In this document: positions 9,934 to 20,068 of the stretch, in pieces
Position numbering within the stretch: position 1 is the stretch's first letter
Layout of the letters: every line of letters starts with the position of its first letter
Source: a bacterium
Lineage (GTDB): Bacteria > Vulcanimicrobiota > Xenobia > Xenobiales > JADMJV01
Assembly (NCBI GenBank): GCA_018266105.1
Contig: JAFEBA010000025.1
Coordinates: 27,315 to 91,314, forward strand
Length of the DNA stretch: 64,000 bases
Reading direction: 5' to 3'
Program-made: the position numbers and the translations under genes
The notes under the pieces: model-generated
Told to the model about the DNA's origin: nothing
What the model saw: the letters and a program-made list of their open reading frames with translations, nothing else
The model's database searches: none

Positions 9934-11153
9934 ACCATGGCCGCCAGCACGTCCTGGGTCGCAATTCGAGCGAAACGAATGGCCGAATCCGAAAGGGCGT
10001 AGGGGATGACCAGATTGGGTCCGTGAATCAAAGCCCCGCAGGTATAGACGACATTCGGCACATAACCTTCTCGTTCGTCCTGGTTGGGAGCGATCAGCGG
10101 CACTGGCAATCTTCCCAGCACTTTGGTCGGATCTTCTTTGTCCAGCAAGAAGGCGCTGATGGTGTAGTGGCGCATCGGACCGACTCCGTGGGTGAGCACC
10201 AACCAGCCCGCCTCGGTTTCTAGAGGCGAACCACAATTGCCGATTTGCAGCCATTCCCAGGGGTAGACCGGCTCCAGCAATAGTTGTGGGTCACTCCAGG
10301 TGTGTACGTCGGTGGACTTCATCACATAGAGTTTCTCACCGTCCTGGCGGCCCAGCATCAGGTAGTGGCCGTTAACTTTGCGCGGGAACAGAGCCATGCC
10401 CTTGTTGCGCACCGCGTTGCCCCCGGGGGTCACGAAGCGGAAGCGGAGAAAATCTTCCGTTTCGATCAACTGAGGCAGAATATTGCGGCCGTCGTAAGCG
10501 GTATAGGTGCCGTAGTAACGGCCTTCGCAGTGCACGAACCGGGCGTCCTCTATGCCGTTGCTCTGAGAGGGCGCGTAGGGGAACAGGATGCGTTCATCCA
10601 GCGGCACTTCAGCCTCGAAAACTACCTCATAGTTCGGGCCATCCTGGGAGGTCACTCGACCTTCCCTTAAGTGCCCGGTCCTGGCATCCAGTTGGACATT
10701 GCAGTCTGAGTCCAGGCTGCCGCCGATAAACTCGATGGAAGAGATGTGCCCCTCTCCCACCGCGCGCAGGCTCATCAGGAATCGCAGTCCCCCGAGGGGG
10801 GCCCCGCTCTGATCGGGGTGGGGTACGATCGAGGGGTTGAAGAGGGCGGCCGCCTCGACCGAGTATTCATGCAGAAAACAGGCTCCCAGCAGGGCCTGGC
10901 GAGCTGGGGAGAGCTCCTTGCCCGGGTGCACTTCGGCTCCACGCGCCAACATCCGTTGCTGCAATCCCTGGTGACGCCCGTCGAAGAGGGCCAGCGTGCT
11001 TTGTAAAAGACCTTCCAGTTGTTCCTCGGGATACTTGAGAACACGTTCGACAATGTGGGAGGCCTGGTCGTGTCCGGTATTGTAGCGTTTCAAAAGGACA
11101 CGACGCGGATTGGCGTTAAGTGAGACGTTCAAACGTTGAATTGGTAAGGACAT
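9930..11153 (-). CDS. GH130 family glycoside phosphorylase-like protein
   Basis: 407 residues with the five-bladed beta-propeller pattern of GH130 (formerly DUF377), a family of mannoside phosphorylases and some hydrolases. Visible signatures are QSNGIEDARFVHCEGRYYGTYTAYDG near residue 195 (as QSNGIEDARF and YYGTYTAYDG), NKGMALFPRKVNGHYLMLGRQD near 245 (NKGMALFPRKVNG), WEWLQIGNCGSPLETEAGWL and the closing YVPNVVYTCGALIHG. It lies 11 bases after the MocR regulator gene and overlaps the binding-protein gene, so it is likely co-transcribed with the transporter. Whether it phosphorolyses beta-mannosides or another linkage cannot be told from sequence alone. Confidence 0.88.
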   Translation of the reverse strand: MSLPIQRLNVSLNANPRRVLLKRYNTGHDQASHIVERVLKYPEEQLEGLLQSTLALFDGRHQGLQQRMLARGAEVHPGKELSPARQALLGACFLHEYSVEAAALFNPSIVPHPDQSGAPLGGLRFLMSLRAVGEGHISSIEFIGGSLDSDCNVQLDARTGHLREGRVTSQDGPNYEVVFEAEVPLDERILFPYAPSQSNGIEDARFVHCEGRYYGTYTAYDGRNILPQLIETEDFLRFRFVTPGGNAVRNKGMALFPRKVNGHYLMLGRQDGEKLYVMKSTDVHTWSDPQLLLEPVYPWEWLQIGNCGSPLETEAGWLVLTHGVGPMRHYTISAFLLDKEDPTKVLGRLPVPLIAPNQDEREGYVPNVVYTCGALIHGPNLVIPYALSDSAIRFARIATQDVLAAMV

Positions 11154-11164
11154 GGCCCCGCTCT

Positions 11165-12565
11165 TCAGAGCAAGGCCGCCCGCGCCCTGCCCAGCAGAGC
11201 TAAACCTTCCTGGATCTCCTGAACGGTCGGATGGGCAAAGCCCAGGCGCAGGAAACTGGAGGATTTTCCATCCAGACGATAGGCTGAGCCTGGGCGCACT
11301 TCGACTCCATCCAGGCCGGCCAGCTCAGCCAGCTTTTGGGTATCCACTCCGGTGTCCAACCAGAAGCACATTCCACCCTGGGGCAGGCGAATGGGTGGGG
11401 CGGGGTCCCAGGCGGCCAGGGCCTGGGCCATGGCTCTGCGTCGAGTCTCGTAATGTCTGCGCATCCTGCGCAGATGGCGCTCAAAGCCGCCCTCGGCCAT
11501 CCAGCCCGCCAGAGCTTCCTGGGCCAGATTGTCGTTCTGGCGGGAGACGACCGTCTTGAGGCGAGCCACACGCTGAGCCAGCGGAGCCGGGGCGATGACG
11601 AAGCCCAGACGGGCAGAGGGGTGTAAGACCTTGGAGAAGGTTGAACAGTAGGCCACCAATCCGTGGCTGTCCTGCACCTTGAGGGGGGGCTGGGTCGTGC
11701 CCTGGTAGTGAAACTCGAAGTCATAGTCATCTTCCAGAATCGGGACCTGGTATTGTTGGGCCAGCTGCAGAACCTGCTGGCGACGGGTGGGCGTCAGAGT
11801 GACGGTGGTAGGGTACTGATGCAGGGGTGTGAGGTAAAGCAATCGCACTTTCTGCGTGCGCATAGCCTGTTCCAGGGATTCTGGCAGAATTCCCTGATCG
11901 TCAATCTTGATAGGCGCAAGTTCTGCCCCGCAGCAGCGGAAGGCTTCCCAGGTTTTGGCAAATCCCTGTTCCTCCACGGCCACAATGTCACCCGCTTGCA
12001 GCCAGCAGCGGGCTACCAGGTAGATGGCTTCTTGGCAGCCGTGCGTAACAACCAGTTCCTCGGGCGAAAACTTAAGGCCTCGGGCGCGCCTGAGGTAATG
12101 GCCTAGTTGCTCACAGAAATAGGGCCTGCCGGCCGGGTTGCTGTAGCCCAGCAGATCGTCTGCGGCGCAGCGGCGCAATGCCTGGCGTACCTGAGTGTAG
12201 TATTCCTCGTGAGGAAAAATACGCAGGTCGGGTTGGCCGCTGGGAAAGCGATAGCGGGCCGCAGTTCGATGAAGTTCGGGTGAGGCCGCCAGCTCATGCC
12301 CGAAATCCCAGTTAAACTGCTCGGCCGAGGGCGTTTGTGTTTGCGCTTCCACCCAGTCGGTGGCCACCTTGTAGCCCTGGCCCGGATGGCTTTCCAGCCA
12401 ACCTTCGGCAACCAGTTCGTCGTAGGCGGCCATAACCGTGTGGCGGTGCACTCCCCATTGGGCCGCCACCTGGCGGGTGGAGGGGAGCAGGTCGCCGGCT
12501 TTCAGCTGTCCGCTGCGTAAGGATTGACGGACTTCGCCGGCCAGTTTTCGGAATTGAGCTTTCAT
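11165..12565 (-). CDS. MocR-family regulator (GntR HTH fused to aminotransferase-like domain)
   Basis: 466-residue PLP-binding transcription regulator. Residues 1-70 form a GntR winged helix (PSTRQVAAQWGVHRHTVMAA); the rest is an aspartate-aminotransferase fold with SNPAGRPYFCEQL, ILEDDYDFEF and the PLP lysine in STFSKVLHPSARLG near residue 300. MocR proteins sense amino acids, amines or PLP and usually regulate an adjacent gene. This one heads the GH130-transporter run and faces the HPt-thrB operon, so it may control either. An inverted repeat lies just upstream (12604-12648). The effector is unknown. Confidence 0.92.
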   Translation of the reverse strand: MKAQFRKLAGEVRQSLRSGQLKAGDLLPSTRQVAAQWGVHRHTVMAAYDELVAEGWLESHPGQGYKVATDWVEAQTQTPSAEQFNWDFGHELAASPELHRTAARYRFPSGQPDLRIFPHEEYYTQVRQALRRCAADDLLGYSNPAGRPYFCEQLGHYLRRARGLKFSPEELVVTHGCQEAIYLVARCWLQAGDIVAVEEQGFAKTWEAFRCCGAELAPIKIDDQGILPESLEQAMRTQKVRLLYLTPLHQYPTTVTLTPTRRQQVLQLAQQYQVPILEDDYDFEFHYQGTTQPPLKVQDSHGLVAYCSTFSKVLHPSARLGFVIAPAPLAQRVARLKTVVSRQNDNLAQEALAGWMAEGGFERHLRRMRRHYETRRRAMAQALAAWDPAPPIRLPQGGMCFWLDTGVDTQKLAELAGLDGVEVRPGSAYRLDGKSSSFLRLGFAHPTVQEIQEGLALLGRARAALL

Positions 12566-12603
12566 TCATTTGAGTTTCTGTCCGCCAGTCGCTGCCCCTG
12601 TCT

Positions 12604-12648
12604 CTGGTCGACATGGATTTGGAGAACTGAATCTTTTGGTTCGACCAG
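12604..12648. promoter_or_regulatory. inverted repeat upstream of the MocR gene
   Basis: Perfect 8-base inverted repeat, CTGGTCGA at 12604-12611 and TCGACCAG at 12641-12648; the right arm also forms a smaller palindrome TGGT-TCG-ACCA. It lies in the 159-base divergent space between the MocR gene and the HPt gene. The TGGTC core resembles boxes described for some MocR regulators. I see this as a candidate autoregulatory operator, not a demonstrated one. Confidence 0.4.
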
Positions 12649-12724
12649 GCGACAGGCTCAGTCGGGCCCGATGAACAGGGCCCAAGAACGAGGATCCCCC
12701 GCCCCCGGAGCGTAAGCTTCGGTT

Positions 12725-13075
12725 ATGCAAGGTGCACTTTTACGCCTCAAGAAAATGGCCGGCTCCGCCACTGCTCTGGAGCTGCTGGACCGCTTTTTGG
12801 AGGAAAGTCCCGAGCGTCTGCAGGCCTGTCTGAAGGCTCTGGAACAGGGTGACCTGCCCACCATTCAGCAGCATCTTCATCGTATTCGCAGTGATGCCGG
12901 TTGGTTGGGTGCCAAGGAAGTGCAAGAGTTGGCCGGCCAGGGAGAAAATCTGGTGGTCGAGGGCAAGAGTGAGGGCATGGAGGCTTTACTGCAGGAGCTG
13001 TCTGGGCGCTGTTATGAGGTTTGCCAGGAGCTGCATCGCGAACGCACCGTCCTGTTGGGGAGCAAAGAATTTTGA
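12725..13075 (+). CDS. HPt domain protein
   Basis: 116 residues, nearly all one histidine-phosphotransfer domain, a four-helix bundle that relays phosphate between response regulators. The motif HLHRIRSDAGWLGA near residue 50 aligns with the family's H-x-L-K-G-S-A-x-x-x-G-A; the lysine and glycine after the histidine are R and S-D here. No kinase or receiver domain is encoded next to it, so its partners must lie elsewhere. The ATG at 12725 has no strong ribosome site; an internal ATG at 12755 is an alternative. Its stop overlaps the TTG start of thrB. Confidence 0.75.
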   Translation: MQGALLRLKKMAGSATALELLDRFLEESPERLQACLKALEQGDLPTIQQHLHRIRSDAGWLGAKEVQELAGQGENLVVEGKSEGMEALLQELSGRCYEVCQELHRERTVLLGSKEF

Positions 13076-13980
13076 AGTGGCGCCTGCGGGCGCCTGCCAC
13101 CAGCGCCAATTTGGGACCAGGCTTTGATTGTCTGGGGGTGGCCCTCGACCTTTGGAACGAGGTTGAAGTCGAGACCTTGGCCGGAGAATGCGAGCTCGAG
13201 CTGCGGCTGGAGGGTGAAGGCGCCGGGCAGCTCCCCTGTGACGATTCGCATTTGCTGGTGCGGGTGGCGCTGGATTATTTGCGCTCGCGGGGGATTTCGC
13301 GTTGGCCCAGGCTGCGCATTTCCTGTCTGAACCGAGTGCCTTTGGCCCGCGGTTTGGGGTCTTCGGCCGCTACCCGAGTGCTGGGAGTGATGCTGGGTCA
13401 GGTTCTGGCCGACGGTCTGAATTCTGCTGAAGTTCTGCAAGTCGCCGGGCGCCTGGAGGGTCATCCAGACAATGTGGCCCCGGCCGTTTTTGGCGGCCTG
13501 GCCTGCAGTCTGGCTGAGGCCGACGGGAGCTATCACAGTCAGGACTGGCCGGTGCACCCATCCTGGCGAGTGGTGGTGGCCATTCCCACCTTTACACTGG
13601 AGACGGAGCATTCGCGTTCGGTTTTGCCGATGCACTACTCCCGGGCGGACGCTATCTTCAACCTGGCCCATCTGCCCTGGCTGCTGCGCGGTCTTGGCGA
13701 AGGCCGGGCTGACTGGCTGAAGCTGGGCTGCCAGGACCGCTGGCATCAGGAGTATCGTATGCCTCTCATTCCAGGAATGGGTCCGGTCCTGCAGGCGGCG
13801 CTGGGTGCGGGCGCCTGCGCCGCCTACCTTTCAGGGGCGGGCCCGACCCTGGCTGCCTGGGTCGATAGCCGGGTGGTGGATGCGGAAAAGGTGGCTCAGG
13901 CCATGGACGACGCCTGGTTTGGGCGGGCTCGTACGCGCGTGCTGGCGGTGGTGGGCCAGGGCGCCCATGCCTTCGGTTGA
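13072..13980 (+). CDS. thrB: homoserine kinase
   Basis: Phosphorylates L-homoserine with ATP on the path to threonine. 302 residues from a TTG start at 13072 that overlaps the HPt stop; this start places APATSANLGPGFDCLGVAL at the N-terminus exactly as in the GHMP kinase family. The ATP loop PLARGLGSSAA is near residue 92 and the third GHMP motif LSGAGPTLAAW near 258. The reading frame is open upstream to 13021, but that part lies within the HPt gene. Neither thrA nor thrC is nearby. Confidence 0.93.
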   Translation: MKWRLRAPATSANLGPGFDCLGVALDLWNEVEVETLAGECELELRLEGEGAGQLPCDDSHLLVRVALDYLRSRGISRWPRLRISCLNRVPLARGLGSSAATRVLGVMLGQVLADGLNSAEVLQVAGRLEGHPDNVAPAVFGGLACSLAEADGSYHSQDWPVHPSWRVVVAIPTFTLETEHSRSVLPMHYSRADAIFNLAHLPWLLRGLGEGRADWLKLGCQDRWHQEYRMPLIPGMGPVLQAALGAGACAAYLSGAGPTLAAWVDSRVVDAEKVAQAMDDAWFGRARTRVLAVVGQGAHAFG

Positions 13981-15106
13981 ACTAGATTGGCCGCTAACAG
14001 CTCCGGTGCTGGTGGCCTGTTCGGCCGGCTCGGACTCACTGGCCTTGCTCTACCTGCTGAAAGAACAAGGGCGGCGCCTGGAAGTGGCCTATCTGAATCA
14101 TGGGGCCCGGCCAGAGCCGGCTGAGTTCCTGGGTCGCCTCTGCTCACAGTGGGGGATTCCCTTCCATCATCGCCGCCTGCGCGTGGATAGCTGGGCTCGT
14201 CGATACGGAATGAGCTGGGAAGCAGCGGCTCGCGAGCTGCGTTATCACTGGTTGCGTCGACTGGCCAGGGCACGTTCGGCCTTGCTGGTGACGGCTCATA
14301 GTCTGGATGATCAGGCCGAAACCCTGTTGCTGCGAGTCATCACGGGGACTTCGCTGACGGGGTTGGCCGGTATTCAGGCTCGCCTGCCCGGGGTGGCTCG
14401 GCCCGTGCTGAGTTGGACTCGCCAGGAGCTGCGGGAGCAGCTGGTTCGGCGTGAGGTTTCCTGGATCGAGGACCCGCTCAACCAGGATCCGCGTTTTCCT
14501 CGAGTTCGTCTGCGCCACGAGGTATTGCCGTTGCTGCAGCAGCTCAATCCCGGGGCTTCCCGCCATCTGGCCCAGCTGGCTGAAGATGCCGTCGAGTTGC
14601 GCTCGCTCCTGCAGCGCCCCACCGACCTGCTGAGCATGTCACGGCTGCAGTTTGAAGAGTTTTTGCATCAGCGCTGGCGGGATTTGGGCCCGGCCCCCGG
14701 GGTTCGCTTCGTACGCAGACAGGCTGGCGAGATTTTCCAAGCCCTTAGCAGTTCACAATGGCGAAGCTGGAATTTGCCCGGCAACTTTTGGGCCGAATGG
14801 GACGGTCGCCGGCTTAGTTTGGGCCGCCCGCGAGAGCTGCCTCAACTGGCTCCACCGGGCTGTCTTTGGCGCTTTCGCCAGCCTGGCGATCGCTGGCAAG
14901 GTCGCTGCCTGAAAAAAATGTTGCCCGCCTGGGGGGTCCCTCGCCGGGCCCGCGATCAACTACCTTTGCTGGTGCGGTCGCCAGACCAGGTCCTGGCTGT
15001 GCTGGGGTTCAAAGTTGAACCGGAAGTGGCTGGCTGGGTGCCGGAGGAGAGGAGTGGCCTGCTGATCGTTGAAGCCCGGGCCGGTGATGAGCAAGCCACC
15101 GATTGA
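13967..15106 (+). CDS. tilS: tRNA(Ile)-lysidine synthetase
   Basis: Modifies the wobble cytidine of the AUA-reading tRNA-Ile to lysidine, using ATP and lysine. ATG 13967 overlaps the thrB end by 14 bases and gives a 379-residue protein. The PP-loop reads CSAGSDSLAL near residue 16, with alanine at the second position where SGGxDS is usual. Downstream are AYLNHGARPE, TAHSLDDQAETLLLR near 108 and DPLNQDPRFPRVRLRHEVLP near 170, followed by the less conserved C-terminal tRNA-binding part. The tilS-hpt-ftsH order is a common bacterial arrangement. Confidence 0.93.
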   Translation: MPSVELDWPLTAPVLVACSAGSDSLALLYLLKEQGRRLEVAYLNHGARPEPAEFLGRLCSQWGIPFHHRRLRVDSWARRYGMSWEAAARELRYHWLRRLARARSALLVTAHSLDDQAETLLLRVITGTSLTGLAGIQARLPGVARPVLSWTRQELREQLVRREVSWIEDPLNQDPRFPRVRLRHEVLPLLQQLNPGASRHLAQLAEDAVELRSLLQRPTDLLSMSRLQFEEFLHQRWRDLGPAPGVRFVRRQAGEIFQALSSSQWRSWNLPGNFWAEWDGRRLSLGRPRELPQLAPPGCLWRFRQPGDRWQGRCLKKMLPAWGVPRRARDQLPLLVRSPDQVLAVLGFKVEPEVAGWVPEERSGLLIVEARAGDEQATD

Positions 15107-15599
15107 GCGCGTTCTTTATAGCGCGGAAGAAATTAAAGCCAAAGTAACTGAAATGGGACAACAGATTGCCCGCGACTACCAGGGAAAATCACTCCATTTG
15201 GTAGGAGTTCTGCGCGGGGCGCTGCCGTTTCTCGCGGACCTGGCCAGAGCCATCGACCTGCCAGTCGTCACTCTCGACTTTTTGTCCGTCAGGCGGCGAT
15301 CGGGAGCCACCCCTGAACTTCTTTTTGATTTAGATTCCTCACTGGAGGGACGCCACGTTTTACTCGTAGAAGATTTAGTGTCGGAGGGTCGCACCCTGGC
15401 TTATTTGGAAAAGCTGCTCAGTGTGCGCCAGCCGGCCAGTCTAAAGTTGTGCAGTTTGGTCCGTAGGAACCCTGCTGTGGAACTAGCCTACAGGGGCTGG
15501 GATTACCCTGAACAGGGCTATCTCGTTGGGTATGGCCTGGACATAGAAGAACGCTGGCGGCAACTGCCTTACATCGCGGTCGCGCAGCATTCTTCCTGA
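15087..15599 (+). CDS. divergent hypoxanthine phosphoribosyltransferase paralogue
   Basis: 170 residues, clearly HPRT-like (VLRGALPFLADL near residue 41, GYGLDIEERWRQLPYIA near the C-terminus) and in the standard tilS-hpt-ftsH position. The PRPP loop, however, reads VEDLVSEGRTL instead of the EDIVDTGLTL found in the second copy at 18956: the catalytic aspartate and the following threonine are replaced by S and E. The conserved lysine of the first loop is R, and the flexible loop SSYGDAT is RRRSGAT. It may have lost activity or changed substrate. ATG 15087 overlaps tilS by 20 bases; an in-frame start at 15069 is less likely. Confidence 0.85.
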   Translation: MSKPPIERVLYSAEEIKAKVTEMGQQIARDYQGKSLHLVGVLRGALPFLADLARAIDLPVVTLDFLSVRRRSGATPELLFDLDSSLEGRHVLLVEDLVSEGRTLAYLEKLLSVRQPASLKLCSLVRRNPAVELAYRGWDYPEQGYLVGYGLDIEERWRQLPYIAVAQHSS

Positions 15600-15616
15600 A
15601 GTCGGAGGATCCACCG

Positions 15617-17509
<1,893 letters not shown>

Positions 17510-17515
17510 AGGGGC

Positions 17516-18550
17516 CTACTTCCATCCGGGTTGGCACTGGCTGGCGATGAAATCGGCCAGCACCTGATTTCCTTTGGCATTGAGATGGCCGTCGTTGGGC
17601 AGGGTTAGTTCGGGGTGGTCGGCCAGAATGTCCCGGGTGGAGCAAAAGTGGACGTGGTTACGAGCGCACAGGTCGGCTACGAAATTCTGGATATGTTCGG
17701 TTTCCCATTTCCAAGCCGGCTCGGTCGCGCCCGTGTTGATGAAGACAACGTCCAATGTGTATCCTCTTTGCTGGCAGCGTTTGACCAGGTCTTGAAATAC
17801 CAGGGTGTAGTAAACGGTGGTCTGGTCGAAAGTGGTTTGCAACTGTTGTTGAGTTGGCCCTTGAGAAGCCAGGGTCTGCCTGTTCCAGCGGCGTCTCACA
17901 AACAGGCCCAGTCGGTAAGTGTAGCTGTTGCTGAGCCAGTTGCCAAACTGATAGCGCACCCCCGGATCGCCAAGATTCTTGCGCACCTGCTCAATGAAGC
18001 CGGGTTTGAGTTCCGGCGGGTCTTTTAGTTCAGCGGCGGGGTGGATGAATTCAATATCCTTGAAGTCATTGCCGAAAACGCAGAGGATGATGTGCTTGGG
18101 TCGGAGCTGCTCTTCCCAGAGCCGGAAGAGAATGTAGTGCTGCCAGAGGGAGTCGCCCTGGCGGGCCAGATTATAGATTTTCCAACCCCGGTGATTGCGG
18201 AGTAGGGAAGCTGCGGTTTGGGGTTCGTTGACCCCATGTCCGTAGATGAATGAGTCGCCCAGGATGAGGATTTCGTGCTCCGTGCCGGGCGGATTGCGAA
18301 AACCTCGTTCGTCGGTTTCGTGAAGCCACTGATAGCCGTTGACGGCCGCCCGGCGGTGGTCGTTGGGCAGACAGAAGTAGCAGCGACTGAGTGCCTCGCA
18401 GTAGTAAATGCCGCCTTTGTCATTGGAGTAGGTGCGGTACAGTTCGTTGCACACATCCGACCCGAGGTAGGGCGCCGTCAGGCGCAGCAAGACCTCAAGC
18501 GTGAGCAAAGTGATCAAGGTGACCAGCAGAAATTTGGCGACGTTCTTCAA
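17516..18550 (-). CDS. SGNH/GDSL-like hydrolase with N-terminal membrane anchor
   Basis: 344 residues. An N-terminal hydrophobic helix (VAKFLLVTLITLLTLEVLL) suggests membrane anchoring with the catalytic part outside. SGNH-fold signatures are ILGDSFIYGHGVN near residue 95 (block I serine), VFGNDFKD near 160 and a C-terminal LPNDGHLNAKGNQVLAD carrying the D-x-x-H pair. Such proteins remove or transfer O-acyl groups on glycans, but no substrate can be named. The start codon is TTG at 18550. It is convergent with ftsH, with only six bases between the stops. Confidence 0.75.
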   Translation of the reverse strand: MKNVAKFLLVTLITLLTLEVLLRLTAPYLGSDVCNELYRTYSNDKGGIYYCEALSRCYFCLPNDHRRAAVNGYQWLHETDERGFRNPPGTEHEILILGDSFIYGHGVNEPQTAASLLRNHRGWKIYNLARQGDSLWQHYILFRLWEEQLRPKHIILCVFGNDFKDIEFIHPAAELKDPPELKPGFIEQVRKNLGDPGVRYQFGNWLSNSYTYRLGLFVRRRWNRQTLASQGPTQQQLQTTFDQTTVYYTLVFQDLVKRCQQRGYTLDVVFINTGATEPAWKWETEHIQNFVADLCARNHVHFCSTRDILADHPELTLPNDGHLNAKGNQVLADFIASQCQPGWK

Positions 18551-18649
18551 GTTCGCCTACTTTATTGGTTGTCGGGAAAAAAGTCTAATCGGTGCGGAGG
18601 ATTGAGGGGCATGTGAATTGAATTTCGTTCATCTTCTGGAGCTGATGTA

Positions 18650-18922
18650 ATGAAGAAACTTCTACTCGTAGCCAATCTGTTCAGTCTGTTTTCTTTGCTG
18701 GTGGTGGCTGGCCTGTCCTTGTTGTGGCCCGAGCACCTGGAGCATATGGGGTTGCGAGGCGAGTCCGGGAAAGTTGTGATTCTGCAAATTATCTCTTTTA
18801 TGCTTTTGCTTGGCAGTCTCCAGGGAACTTTGGACCTCAACTGGAGGCGGTTTTCATTGTTTGCCAGCTTCCTGGTACTGGGTCAGTCCATGTTGCTTTC
18901 GATCCTGTTGCCTGGCTTGTAG
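18650..18922 (+). CDS. small membrane protein of unknown function
   Basis: 90 residues, not recognised. It looks like three hydrophobic segments: residues 3-26, 42-60 (VILQIISFMLLLGSLQG) and 68-88, with a short polar loop between the first two. ATG 18650 has a GGAG 8 bases upstream. It precedes the canonical hpt gene by 33 bases and could be co-transcribed with it. Codon use resembles its neighbours, and it is the only plausible frame here. Confidence 0.6.
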   Translation: MKKLLLVANLFSLFSLLVVAGLSLLWPEHLEHMGLRGESGKVVILQIISFMLLLGSLQGTLDLNWRRFSLFASFLVLGQSMLLSILLPGL

Positions 18923-18955
18923 GAGACTCGCACCGAAGCGGGAACTGCGGGTCCC

Positions 18956-19489
18956 ATGCGAGAGACGATCGAATCCCAGTTGTACAGCCGTGAAGCCATT
19001 GAGGCTCGAGTTAAAGAGCTAGGCGCCCAGCTTAGTCAGGACTATGCCCACTGCGAACCCCTGGTGGTGGTGGTTTTGAAGGGCTCGGCGATGTTCGCCT
19101 CTGACCTCCTGCGTCAGTTATGCATCAGCGTGCAGGTGGACTACATTGGAACCAGTTCTTACGGGGATGCGACAGAGTCTTCCGGGCATGTGCGCATCGT
19201 TAAGGACGTTGGCGCCAGCTTGCAGGGACGCCACGTGATCATCATCGAGGACATCGTGGACACAGGCCTGACGCTGGATTATCTGCTGCGCACGCTGAAG
19301 TTGAGAGAGCCGGCAAGTCTTAAAATTTGTGCCCTGCTGGATAAGCCCAGCCGTCGCAAGGTTGAGGTTCCAGTGGATTATATCGGGTTTTCGATCGAGG
19401 ACCGCTTCGTGATTGGCTATGGGCTGGACTACGCCAGCCGCTATCGCAATTTGCCCTACATTGGGATCCTGAAGCTCGAGCAAGAATGA
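18956..19489 (+). CDS. hpt: hypoxanthine phosphoribosyltransferase
   Basis: Salvages hypoxanthine and guanine to IMP and GMP using PRPP. 177 residues with all family signatures: VVVLKGSAMFASDL near residue 40, DYIGTSSYGDAT, the PRPP motif IIIEDIVDTGLTLDYL near 97 with both acidic residues and the catalytic aspartate, and VIGYGLDYASRYRNLPYIG near the end. This is the intact copy; the copy at 15087 is altered at these sites. The stop overlaps the next gene as ATGA. Confidence 0.95.
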   Translation: MRETIESQLYSREAIEARVKELGAQLSQDYAHCEPLVVVVLKGSAMFASDLLRQLCISVQVDYIGTSSYGDATESSGHVRIVKDVGASLQGRHVIIIEDIVDTGLTLDYLLRTLKLREPASLKICALLDKPSRRKVEVPVDYIGFSIEDRFVIGYGLDYASRYRNLPYIGILKLEQE

Positions 19490-20046
19490 CCCAGCAGCAA
19501 CTGTTGCTGCGTCTCATCGAATTGGACGCCCAGATCGCTCGCTTGGAGGAGCAGCATCAGCGAAACGGTCTGAGCGCCTTTGAGGATCGCCTGGCGCGCC
19601 TTCGCCAGGAGTGGGATGTCAAGTTGGCCGCCCGCACCCAGTTGGAGGCGGACATCGAGGCGGGCGAAGCTCATTTCGACCAGGATACCCTTTTGAACAA
19701 GATGCTGGAGCTGGATGAATTGCAGCCTCAGCTACCTGGACTCCAGGCGAGTTTGGTGGAAGTGGAGCAAGAACTGGAGGAGGCTCGTCCCGAGGAGGCC
19801 GAGCGGCTGGCTCTATTGGCCTCCCGATTGGAAGCCTTCAATCGAGAGCGAGCTGAAGTGGTCGGCCAGTTGCCCTCAGAAATCAATCTGGCCTATACCA
19901 AGAACCGGCGAGTGGACGAGGTCAAACAGAGTCGTTGCCGATGCCGGCTGGAAGTTCCGGATCACTACCTGCGCCAGCTCAGGGCAGGCCATGCCTGGGT
20001 CTGTAATGCCTGTGGCTCACTGTTGGTGCAGAATTTGAATCCCTGA
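19486..20046 (+). CDS. coiled-coil C4 zinc-ribbon protein
   Basis: 186 residues: a long N-terminal coiled coil (heptad-like E/L/R-rich sequence to about residue 140), then a four-cysteine ribbon, CRCRLEVPD followed by AWVCNACGSLLVQ. This is the layout of the widespread zf-RING_7 / CT398-like family, proposed to act as adaptors in nucleic-acid or secretion processes; the exact role is unknown. Translationally coupled to hpt by an ATGA overlap. Confidence 0.8.
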   Translation: MTQQQLLLRLIELDAQIARLEEQHQRNGLSAFEDRLARLRQEWDVKLAARTQLEADIEAGEAHFDQDTLLNKMLELDELQPQLPGLQASLVEVEQELEEARPEEAERLALLASRLEAFNRERAEVVGQLPSEINLAYTKNRRVDEVKQSRCRCRLEVPDHYLRQLRAGHAWVCNACGSLLVQNLNP

Positions 20047-20068
20047 GCGCCTCGCCGCTCGGGCAGGC

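Noticed and set aside
8299..10254. Long open frame extending the solute-binding protein upstream to 10254
   Set aside because: The extra 107 residues precede the lipoprotein signal peptide and are an out-of-frame reading of the GH130 gene.
10746..11006. Antisense open frames inside GH130, selA, murE and other genes
   Set aside because: High-GC coding DNA produces long antisense frames; none has a ribosome site, a recognisable domain or neighbours that would support it.
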